A stretch of 64,000 nt of DNA. Origin: Rostratula benghalensis (Eukaryota > Chordata > Aves > Charadriiformes > Rostratulidae). Shown one piece after another: positions 49,134 through 60,295 of the stretch. The position numbers and the translations under genes are program-made. Where the stretch lies: contig VXAI01000082.1 in assembly GCA_013399305.1 (NCBI GenBank), positions 2,109,620 through 2,173,619 of the forward strand, given 5' to 3'. Each line of letters begins with the position of its first letter. Within the stretch, counting starts at the first letter, position 1. The notes beneath the pieces were generated by a model. That model was not told where the DNA came from. It searched no databases and saw only the letters and a list, made by a program, of their open reading frames with translations.

Positions 49134-52100
49134 ACAAAAAATCACTTTCTAAATTCAGTGAAGGAGGATAGATGGACTTGATGTACATTGTATTTAGAAG
49201 AAGCATTCGTCTTCCTTCTGGCAGCATTCCTAAGGAATATTTGCATAGTTAAAGTCTGCAAATTCTTTCTACATGGAGCAGCTCTTCCCTTTCTTTTTTT
49301 TTTATTTTTATTTTTGAATTTTCTTCCCCTTTTCTTTTTCCACCTGTCCACTATACATACATTGTCCTCCAAAATAGCTCAGGACAGAAAACACATGAAG
49401 TAAGTTTCAGCAGATAGGAATCGCCAGCTTTGAAGGGCATTTGTGATGCAGGTGGCAGAAGTAGCACGTGGGTATAAAATGAACTGAGCCTGAGAAGAAT
49501 GGTCTCCTGCTCTTCTAAACTCATGTTGGAAACCTCCTTAGTTTCATTCCCTCTTTGGCATGAATGGTTACTGTAAATCTCAGCATTGGTCAGAACTTTG
49601 TGATTTATGGGGTCACTATTTGGATCAGATGGCACTTTAATATCTTAATAGTAGTTTTTAGCAAAGTTTAATATCGGTTGCCACATTGAGATTTATGAAT
49701 TAATTTTCCTTCTAGCTAACACAAATGGAAAGAGGGGGGTTTGGCTGCTTTATTACAAGGCAGCTGAGCTAAGGGAATGGATCCATATTGTTACAGAGGC
49801 AATATGTGATGCTTTACCAGAGACCTGCAGTAGAGTGAGATCTTGGCTTTGCTAATGCAAAAGTTTCAGCTTCTTCCAGAATGAGGAGGGCTGGACCAGT
49901 GATTGTTGTTGAGGAAGAACCTCCAGTAGTTTTTTTTTTTTTCAAATGAGTGCAATGAAGGTAAAATGTTGTAAAAATGCAAATCTTGAGAAGTATTTCT
50001 GTCTGGTTAGAGCACGAACATTCATGGGGGCATTTGCAATCTGCATCACTGGATAATCTCAGTTTTCCAAAGTTAGAGGTTATATGTCCGGTGGTCCATA
50101 CTCAAAAGTGTTTATACATTCTTTGGTTTCCTGTTGTGTATCAACATGGTATGTTGTGGACTTTTTTTTATAACATAAAAAATATTTTAAATCTCCACTA
50201 TGAACTTTCCAGGTGGGTCAGACCACATGGCTCAGGTGCTGTTCAGATGAGAAAGCTGCAGAATAACCTCATGGGTACTGGTTTAGAAAAGGTATTAATG
50301 ACTCGGTAGAGAGCGTTCTCTTTGCTGGTACTAGACATTATCAAACTATAGAGCTACTGAGTGTGTCAGAGACAGACAACACAAAGGTCTGTGGTGTTGT
50401 GGCGCTTCTCACTTGTACTCATTCATGTCCTTGCATTTTGTTGATGAGAAATTCAAGATTCATCTTTTCCTCTGCATCTGATGTGGTGTTTCTCTCCACG
50501 GTTCCACCTAAGACCATACTTTATTTTCTTCAGTCATTAAAGATAATAAGCAGTTTTAATATCTTAATGAGAAAATTGGAAAAAAACCCAAACAAACAAA
50601 CTAGAAATTGTGGCCATCATTACTTTCAAAACCATACAACACATAAGTTCAGGAATGCTGCCAGAAAGTAGTTTTCAGAAATGCCTCTCTGATAGAATAT
50701 ATCTTACTGGCTTTACGTGAGAGTTAGGCACTGAACTCTTATAATAACAAAAATTGTCCCATTCTCACCTTTGCGGGAAAAGAAAAATTTGAAATCTTGT
50801 GATGTTATTATAAGGATCATAAAATAGAAATTTTAATAGTAGAATCTTTCAAAGTTGAGGCATTGTAGTAATAATTCACTGTTTAACTGAGTGAAAATGC
50901 AGGTTGAAGAGAAGTAAACAGATGAACTAAAAGATGGAAGGTAAAATTCAACTTAGAAATATTTTTATTTCTAACTAAAATGTTCAGTAACTGAAATGTT
51001 AGTTACTGTGCTTATGCCACATTGTTTCCTTACTATTTATAAAGCCCATGGAGTGTTTACAATCTTTTCCACTTACTATCAGCGATCTTTTAAAAAGGCT
51101 AATATTTGTGCCTTATTTAAACAGAATTACCAGTTACCAAATAGATAGGCGTCCAAACTGATATTTCCGGTTCAACACTGTTGTTCTCTGTCCTTGTGAA
51201 AATGTAAAGCTGTTTATTGGCTACATATATGGTATTTTTATTACCACACTGGGTTCTATATTAAGATAAATTGTCCAGGTACAGTACTTTTTACAAGTTT
51301 TATACTTGTATGCTTTTTATTTGTGGAAATCCTTCTAAAGTCTTTGAAAGTCATCAACATTCATCGCCAGCTGCTGGTGAGAACTGAATTCTGCTAAGTC
51401 AGAGCTCCTGTGGTCTTCTTCAGAGGCATCTCTTCTTCAGGATCTCAACAATCTTCCCATTTCTCCTGTTTAAGGGAGATATCAGGTTATTTGGTTAAGC
51501 TTTGTAATCTGTTACTTACGCATAGGAACAAATTTCTGATGTCGAAAGTCAAACTAGGACCTGAATTTAGTATTTTTGAGTTTATTTTGCATAGATGTCT
51601 GCCTGAAATGAGCCGTATCAGTCATCTGGTTTGGGAGCAAAAGAGTAAAGGCAATAGAAAAATAAAGGGATTCCTGGGTTATTCCAGTGGGGTGTGGTGA
51701 AGTGGAGCCTGGGAGTCCTCAGGAGGAACAATAATTGAAGAAATCCAGATTTCAGGGTACTGTTAATGTTCTAGCTCAAATGTAGTGATTCCAGCCCCGC
51801 CACGTAGGCAAAAGTCATATTGCCTATGGAATCAATCCCCTGTGGGATTTGCAGAATAGATAATGTCCCAGTCAAAGCCTTCCCATCTCTGTGCATAGGG
51901 ATGCAACATGTTGTAAACAGTGCAGATATTCAGGGGAGGACAGTTCTGTGGATGCAGAGGTGATCCCTACCACCCCTCTATGCATGCAGAGGGCAGTCTG
52001 TGTAGAGTAGGCAGTGGTTTGCTCTTCCATCCCACGTATTTGGGCATCATGTAGCTCTGAAAAATAGACTTGTTCTGAGGGAAAAATGTAGTTGTAGAAG

Positions 52101-54217
52101 TTTCCATAGAACTTGTTGACTGAACCCTTCGTTGTCATTTAGCATTTCAGTGATACTGCTGCTGTTTGGGTGGGGTCATCAGAAGCTCTCAGCACCAGCT
52201 GAAATCCCTTCTCAGGCATTGTAACACAGACTTCAGCTGGAGTTTTAGACACATGCTGGGGGCTTTTGAAAATCCCACCCAATCTATTAGAGGAGTGTTT
52301 TAGATCTCAAAAATTGGTTTTAGATGTCTTTTCAGATTTTAGAATGAGCTAGTTTACAACTTTGTGTTCTTGTAAACGATGTAAAGTCTAGGCAAAAGAA
52401 CAGTTAAGCCAAGTTTTTAAAACGGCTTCTATTTCTCCGCCTACATGAATTATATTCAGTCCTACAGAACAATCTTTCATTGGTGCAGCTGTCTAATGGA
52501 ATTGCTAGGAGCATCTAAAATATTTTCTCTATGCATGTAATTAATTGAAGAAACATTTCATGCAATAATAAACAAAGTGCCAGCATCAGGCCCTTTTGGG
52601 AATGTGCCCCCTGTAGTACCCTGTCCTGCAGAAAGGAGCCCCATAGCCATTGACCTCCCTGACTCCGCAGGGACAGGTCAAGAGTGGTCTTATTTCCAAG
52701 GGAAATAAAGAAAGCATCATCTCTCTTGGTACCAGACTCTAGTCCAGGTGCTGTGAGACTCCAGCCAGCATTTTCCCAACAGCCTGAAATTTCAGGTTAA
52801 ACAAACGTGGCTAATAAAATGATGCCTGAGGCAAGCAGCTTCCTTATTGCAAAGCTCAGGATAGTGAGGGCTGACTGTTCCCATGGTATCGTGGTAAACC
52901 TGCAGAGAATGAATGTAGAAATAAATGCACCAGCAAAACCAGTATGAATGGTGATGTGATTTGTCTTCAGTGACTTCTTTGCTGCTATTAGATTCGTATG
53001 TCTTTGCCAATGTTGTTTACCTGTTAATAGAAGCTGGGCTGAATAGAGTATGTCCTCAACTTCACCCCAAGGTCATGGACCACAGCTGGCCTAGAGTTCA
53101 TGTTCTTCAGGGTAGTTGAAAATAAAGGAATGGAAAAGAGATGGTATATGTTTTTGTGCAAAACCTTCCTTGACTTGCTTTGTAATGTCCGTTCTACCAT
53201 TTTAGTAAGTGTTGGCTTGAAAGCACTTGATAGGTCTTTCCTGGAAGCTGCTAAACCTCTTCTGAATAGAGTTACCTGATGAGTCCACAGCCACCTTAGT
53301 CTAGAGAGCTGTCCGCCATCCGTGTAGTTGGCAGGGCCATGGCCACTTTCTGCTGACGTGGAGCACGAAGCAGGTAACACAGTGGGAAGTTACTCCGAGG
53401 TTTACTGTAGTTAAAGGGTACTCAGATTACTTGTACTATTACTTAGGTCAATACTAATGACATTTGCATTTAGAGTCCAGTAACAGTATTAGCATTTGAA
53501 AAATAAGTTGAGTTCAAGTACGTTGACATTTGTTAAGAGTCTATGTGAATTGACATTCTGTTTCTGTTGAAAATAAGGGAGCTACTTGGTTGCGTGGGGG
53601 TAATGGATTGACTTTCAAATCTTAAGTGAATTTTGTGCAATATTTCTCCTTGTTTCAAAGTAATTTAGTAGTGCACATCTGCTTCTCAGGCAGATTCTTG
53701 AAATGCTATTTTTCAAAAATGTGTAAAATGACATGTCACTTTGAAATAAGGTTGTATGATAAAAACATGAAGAATATATTCTAATGGGGCAAATGTATAT
53801 TTCCAATGACTGGCGATGATTATGGATGTCACATTCTGTGGAAATAATAAGGCCTAAGCCAATGTTTGCATACCAGTAATTCTACATAATTTGTAAAACT
53901 ATAGTCCCTTGAAATAAGGTTAAATATTAGAATTTATGCTGTTTAGCTTATCATTTGGTCATGTGTTTGTCTTTGATAAAAAGATGAGGAGTTAAGCGTT
54001 GCTTTTCAATGCCACCATGAAGTGAAAGTTCATGGTATTAAGAATTTAGCTTGTGACATCCCTAATTATCATAAGTCATTACTTTAAAATATCTACTAAC
54101 ATTGCCAGTATCCTTTTAATTTTTTGTAAATTAATTCCTTTGTATATTGATGTACATTTTGTTCTAACCTTTGGATTTCCCTAAGAACGTCTTTAAGTTA
54201 ATATACTTGAATGAGGC

Positions 54218-54223
54218 AATAAA
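54218..54223 (+). promoter_or_regulatory. Candidate distal poly(A) signal of DENND1B
   Basis: A canonical AATAAA lies inside gaggcaataaagcactgtgg and is followed within 20-30 nt by a G/T-rich segment, the usual layout of a cleavage and polyadenylation site. It is the best hexamer-plus-GT arrangement I found downstream of the stop codon. Confidence 0.45.
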
Positions 54224-54572
54224 GCACTGTGGAACGGTGACTCTTGGTGCAGTTTACGCACAAGCACATCGCATCTGTTACTTCATGATTTTTGAAGAGG
54301 AAGAGAAATCTAAAATACTTACCTGTTTAGCCAACTGACAATTTGTGTTTGTTATTTTTAGATTTGTGTCAGATACAATAAGAAATGCCTCAACACAGAA
54401 CAGAGCAACATTACGTATCCCAATGCTTCTAATTTCTTTTCAGAATGTTTTTTTAGTGACCTTTGAAAATCATTCCTGATGTCCTTGGTGTGAGCCTTTA
54501 ATACTTATAGGAAAAGGCATAAAGTACAGGACATTTTGGGGTTTTATTGACCATTTCATTAATTTTTGAGAT

Positions 54573-54630
54573 TAAAAACAAAAACAAACAAACCAACCCC
54601 AAAAAACCAAAACCAAACCAGAACAAACAA
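54573..54630. repeat. A-rich AAAC-type low-complexity tract
   Basis: The tract consists of A and C words (aaaacaaac, aaccaacccc, aaaccaaaacc) and lies just after the probable 3' end of DENND1B. It has the same character as the tract at 6245-6335. Confidence 0.85.
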
Positions 54631-56353
54631 CCAGCATTGTCCTAACATTGTCCTAAGAGTTAAGAAAAAATTTAGTTAGTTGCTGACCTTTAATAGAAAT
54701 TAGAACCAAATCTAAGAATTTACTCCATGCTTTTGCACCCTCTGGACTACTGTTCAAAGTCATCTCAAGAACTGTAATTGAGACCTTAGACTACTGTCAG
54801 TAGTGCACTGTGTAGATGTAGTAAACGAGCTGTGATGTGTGCTGTGTCTTCTTGTTGGGGTTTTTTTCTTTCAAGTTTGTGGCGTCAGTAGAAGCTTTTG
54901 GTGAACTCCACATTACCATAAAGTGCCCAACACTGTATTATAAAATAAAATTTAACAATATCAAAATTCCTTGGCTGGTGCAGGTTCTTGTTGGATGGGT
55001 TGATCTGAACAGCTTTTTCATGTTTATTGGGCATATAGATTAAAATAATACAGTGATACTGTATTATATGGAAGTTTTTCTCCATTGAATGGTCATTTCA
55101 GTTTCTCAAATACCTAGAAAGTTGCATGTTTTACATATGAAAGATGCATTAATTACTGTTTATGCAGTACAAACATTAAATGCTGACATCCTTTGTCACT
55201 CCAGTGGTATTTTCCCATTTCTAAAATCTTGGCTAATTGTGCCTATTTGTTAAACAGCTTTTTTTGTCTGTAGATCTTCAAGTTCTTACTTAAAAAGTAA
55301 ATGTATTATCTCACTATAGTGATTGAGAAATTGGGGAGACTACATGCTGAAAGTACAGTAGGAATAACTGATGGGTGCAATGGTTTGAACCTTTGTTTGA
55401 CACTGGATATTAAAAAATAACAATAACAGTAGTGATATACCTGAGTATTTTTGTACTGTTAAGCCAAGTATTATAAGTATCAGAGTGGTCTTCAGGAAAT
55501 TTCTAGCGAGGGAAGAGGGATGCCCGGCCTCCTGTAATATCTGTAATGGGATTGGACTGAAGGGTCAGACTGTGCTGCTGAGAGTTGCTGGCACCTCACC
55601 TTTCTGACCCTCACCACGCAAATCTGGCCTTGGCACCACCCGACCTCCCCCCCTCATCCCCTTGTGCGCCAGCTCCAGCCCCTCCTGCGCTCGGTGGCAC
55701 TGCTGGGATGCGTGGCTCTGTCGGTCGTGGCATCTCCAGTGGCTCTGCCTTCATCCCCCTTTTTGCTGCTGGTGGGGAGGAGGCTGGTGCAGAGAGCACC
55801 TCTGGGCTTCGGTGGTGATCGGGAATGAAGTAGAAATACATGGTTTATTGCTAACTTAGACTAAATAACATGTAATATAATACTGCATCGTGAATATGTT
55901 ATCAGATATGACCTAGCTTTTTAATATAGTTGCTTTGCTGCGTCATTTTATGCAAGTGTTTAGCTAGAATTCAGTTAGGGTTTCTTTATATTAAATGACT
56001 ATGCAGTATAATCTGATCTGTGATTCACTCTTCTAAATGAAAAGCATTTTGATATTTTATGCAGATAAACAATAGAGGCTGCGGTTTTGATATTGATATA
56101 CTCATTCTAGAACTGATGAAAAATTTACAGTTATGTTCTTACAAAATAATGAGGGTGTAATTTTAACATTTGCTGTTGTTGGACTTATTTTAGCTTACTG
56201 TATCCAGCAGACTGATACAGGCTGTGAAGGCTGGTAGCACAGGGATCCCCACCACTAGATTAAGCGTAGCACATCTTGCAGCAGTTTCTTCATTTTGCCA
56301 GTAGATGTGCCCAGTTTTAATGAACTTCTTGTCATAGATCCAGGGCAGAACTT

Positions 56354-56410
56354 TATATTATATAACACTATGTATATATATGCACATATATATAAAAGAT
56401 ATATAATATA
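56354..56410. repeat. Two-tier AT-rich inverted repeat
   Basis: Outer arms tatattatata (56354-56364) and tatataatata (56400-56410) are perfect reverse complements. Inside them tatatatatg (56373-56382) and catatatata (56385-56394) form a second perfect pair with only CA between. The whole could extrude as a cruciform. Confidence 0.85.
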
Positions 56411-57540
56411 GAACATAATATATCATATGCCAGAGGAGAACATTATAAAAATGTAGAAGCCTTTAATTTTTGCAGAAGGAGTGAGAAAGTGTGAAGATTG
56501 AGTCTTTCAGGTTAAGTTTGCCTGTTTTCCTTAGCTTGCTATTTCAGGGCACTGAGAGGGCAGTTGCAACTTGCTTTCTATGGTTCAGATCAGTTCAGTG
56601 AGTTCTTTCAAATGTAAGCATGGGGAAGGGTTGAAAAAGAGGAGGTAATAAGACAAGTTAGTCTAAGTTAACTTGGCAAATTTTACATGGATGCAGCAGG
56701 ACTCTGCTTCTGTTGGTACAACTACACCAAACACACGTGGAAAATTATTTCAGAGGCGTTTGGTATCCCCGTTGCATGGTAGCACCCTGAGTATGGAAGC
56801 TGGGTCATTTATTAAGAGTTGTGACATCTGAGGGGAAAAATGCAACTCAAAGCAGTGTCTTGTTGGGGACTTGTTTAGGAGGAGAAATCATAAACACTCT
56901 TATTCATTAGTAGCTTCTTGGTTGGTTGTGCTTCAAAAGCAGCTGAGAATATTGCTTTTGCAATATACTTTTACACAGTGCAGCTGCAGCTGTACCTGAA
57001 TGGTGGACAAAGCATTTCATTTTCTTTCTAGAGATCACTGTGTTTTTTAACTTCACATTCACAAAAGGAAAAGTAATTTTATCAAATTTAGATTTTTATT
57101 TAATGTGACAAGCAATAACAACAACAAAAACCTAAGCAATGCCTGAAGTGATCTTGTGGGTTTGCTGGTATTCAGATGAAGCACAGTAGAGTCAGTCTGC
57201 GGATTTTCATCAGTCAGAAAAAATGCTAGCAGCTTTTTAAGCTTCAGAACCCTAGACGTTCTCAATCCTGTTACAAATTCTGTATGAAATATAAACAAGT
57301 GTTAGTTCTAAAAGCAAAGTTTGGGAAGCACATTTGGAATATGCTGTGGGCCATATATCATTTCCTTTCTGTGGCTGCCTATTTCACATTCCTCCTGAAA
57401 TTCGAAGGGCAAGTTCCTGGCGGCATACTGCTCCACTAATTTTATTTTCTTTTTTCAGGTGTGTATACCTCAACTATTATACTTTCCAAGGTGAGTATTT
57501 TTATCCTGGTATAAAATCACTTAATTTCATCTGGAATACA

Positions 57541-60295
57541 ATCATAGAATCACTTTGGTTGGAAAAGACCTTTAAGATCATTGAGTCTGACCATCAACCT
57601 AGCACTGCCAAGTCCACCACTAACCCATGTCTTTTAAATACCTTCAGGGATGGTGACTCAACCACTTCCCTGGACAGCCTGTTCCAATGCTCGACAACCC
57701 TTTTGGTAAGGAAATTTTTCCTAATAGTCACACTCAACCTCACTAGGCACAACTCAAGGTTGTTTCCTTGTGTCCTGCCACTTAGGAGAAGAGACCAACC
57801 CCCACCTCTTTACAACTTCTTTTCAGACAGTTGTAGAGAACAATAAGGTCTCCCCTCAGACTCTTTTTCTCCAGGTTGAACAACCTCATTTCCCTCAGCT
57901 GTTCCTCATAATATTTGTGCTCTAGACCCCTTACCAGCTTTGTTGCCCTTCTTTGTACACATTTCAGCACTCAGTGTCTTTCTTGTAATGAGGGACCCAA
58001 AACCGAACACACTAGTTGAGGTGTGGCCTCACCAGTGCTGAGTATAGGAGGACCATCACTTTTGTTGTCCTGCTGGCCATGCTGTTCCCAATACAGGCCA
58101 GGATGCTGTTGGCCTTCTTGGCCACCTGGGCACAGTGCTGCGCTCATATTCAGCTGTCTGTCAAACAACAACACCAGGTCCTGTTCTGCTGGGCAGCCCC
58201 TCTTCCCCAACCCTGTAGCAATGCATGGGGTTGTTGTGAACCAAGTGCAAGAACCGGCACTAGCTTTGTTGAATCTTATATCATTGGCCTTGGCTCATTG
58301 ATCCAGCCTGTCCAGATACCTCTGCAAAGCCTTTCTACCCTCAAGAGATCAAGACTCCTACCCAACGTGCTATAATCTGTGAACTTAGTGAGGATGTGCT
58401 TGATCCCCTTGTCCAGATCACTGATAAAGATATTAAAGAGAACAAACCCCAGTAGTGACCCCTGGGGAACGCCACTTGTGACTGGCCACCAACTGGATTT
58501 AACTTCATTCACCACTACTCTTTAGGTCAGGCCCTTCTAGTTTTTCCCCTAGTGAAGAGTACTCCCTTCCAAGCTATGAGCAGCCAGTTTCTCCAGGAGA
58601 ATGCTAGGGAAATGGTGCAAAAGGCTTTACTAAAGTCTAGGTAGAAAACATCCATAGACTTTCCCATATCCATCAGGCAGGTCACCTCATCATCGAAGGT
58701 GATAGTTTGTCAGGCAGGACCTGCCTTTCATAAACCCATGCTGATTGGGCTTGACCACCTGGTTGTCCTGTACACCTGCTGCTTGATGGTGCTATGGATG
58801 ATCTGCTCCATAACCTTCCCCAACACTGAGGTCAGACTGATGGGCCTGTAGTTCCCCAGGTCCTCCTTTTGGCCATCTTTGCAGATACTACATTTGCTAA
58901 CTTCAGCCAACTGTGACCTCCCTGGTTTGCTAAAACTGTTGATAAATGATGGAAAGTGGCTTGGTGAGCACTTCTGCCAGCTCCCTCAGTATCCTTGGGT
59001 TGAGCTCATCTGGCTCCATAGACTTGTGTGTATCTAAGGGGTGTAGCAGGTCACTAACCATTTCCCCTTGGATTATGGAGGCTTTGCTCTGGTCCCCATC
59101 CTTGTCTTCCAGCTCAGGGGGCTGTGTACTTCAAGAACAACTGGTCTTACCATTAAAGACTGAGGCAAAGAAGGCATTAAGTACCTCAGCCTGTTCCTCA
59201 TTCTTTGTCGCTACCTTTCCCCGTGCATCAAATAGAGGATGGAGATTCTTCTTAGCCTTCCTTTTGTTCATATATTTATAGAAACATTTTTCGTCTTTTA
59301 CAGTAGTAGCCAGATTAAATTCTAGCTGTGCTTTGACTCCTCCGATTTTCTCTCTGCATAACCTCATGACCTCCTTGTAGTCCTCCTGAGTGGCCTGCCA
59401 CTTTTTCCAGAGGTCATAAACTCTCTTTTTCCCCCCAAGTTCCAGCCAAAGCTCTATTCAGCCAGTTCAGCCATGCCTGTCATCTTCCCCTCTGCCTCAT
59501 CTTTTGGCACATGGAGATGACATGCTCCTGTGCCTTTAGGATTCCTTTTTTGAAGAATGTCCATCCTTTCTGGACTCCTTTGCCCTTTGAGACTGCCTCC
59601 CAAGGGCCTCTGTCAACTAGTCTCTTAAGAAGGCCAAAGTTTACCTTCTGGAAGTTCAAGGTGGCAGTTCTGTTGACCTCCCTCCCTACTTCTCCAAGAA
59701 TAAAGAACTAACATTTTGTGATTGCTATGCCCAAGATGACCCCCAAACTTCTCTGTCCACAAACAGAGTCCAGTGGGGCACCTTCCCTAGTTGGCTCACT
59801 CACTGGCCATGTCCACAGGCTCCAGGAACCTCCTAGACTGTTTCTTCTCTGCTAGATTGTGTTTCCAGCAGACATCGGGTAAGTTGAAGTCCCCCATGAG
59901 AACAAGATCTAGTGATTGTGAGACTTCTCCCAGCTGCCCTGCCTCCATCCTTGTTGGGTGTGTCTGTGTGTGTCTGTAACAGACTCTCACCATGATATCT
60001 GCCATGTTGGCCTTCCCCCTGATTCTTACCCGTAAACAATCAACCTTCTCACCACCATCATTAAGCTCTAGACAATAAAACACCCCCTTAACATACAAGG
60101 CTTCCCTACCACCTCTCCTTCCTTGCCTGTCCCTTCTCAACAGCCTGTAGCCATTGATAGGCACACTGCAGTCACCGAGCTCATCCCACCAAGTTTGTGT
60201 AATGGCAACCATAATATATTTCTTGCTTGCAGCTCCTCCTGTTTGTTGTCCATGGTGCATGCATTGGTGTAGAATTACCTCAGCTTTAGCTGAGA
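57541..60295 (-). mobile_element. CR1 LINE, about 2.75 kb, decayed ORF2 (antisense)
   Basis: The 3' end is at 57541 (atcatagaatcactttggtt on the plus strand) and the 5' edge is near 60295, just before the endonuclease start (YTNA-like codons around 60275). Minus-strand pieces in order are endonuclease 59796-60260 (ITQTWWD, GDFNLPDVCW), a linker 59131-59367, reverse transcriptase 58728-58910 (LGNYRPISLTSV) and 58276-58515 ([20 protein letters not shown]), and the C-terminal part 57782-57970. The pieces lie in different frames. The endonuclease Glu of TETWWD is Gln and the reverse-transcriptase FADD box reads FTDY, so the copy cannot be active. Confidence 0.95.

Larger units (their letters stand above)
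47930..54240 (+). other. DENND1B: Probable DENND1B 3' UTR
   Basis: No coding exon follows the stop codon. The region is AT-rich, has no convincing ORF and includes one CR1 3' fragment (48997-49133). Several AATAAA hexamers occur (52567, 52704, 52813, 52920). The last good one is at 54218, followed by a GT-rich stretch (ctcttggtgcagttt), which makes it the best candidate end. The real end could be earlier, and a shorter UTR cannot be excluded from sequence alone. Confidence 0.4.
54241..57540. other. Downstream intergenic segment 1
   Basis: No gene is recognised. The segment holds an A-rich AAAC tract (54573-54630), a GC-rich island (55510-55830), a two-tier AT hairpin (56354-56410) and an orphan exon-like segment (57459-57490). 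Confidence 0.7.

Noticed and set aside
53024..53380. 118-codon minus-strand frame in the probable 3' UTR
   Set aside because: No recognisable domain, no splice context, and the length is within chance expectation.
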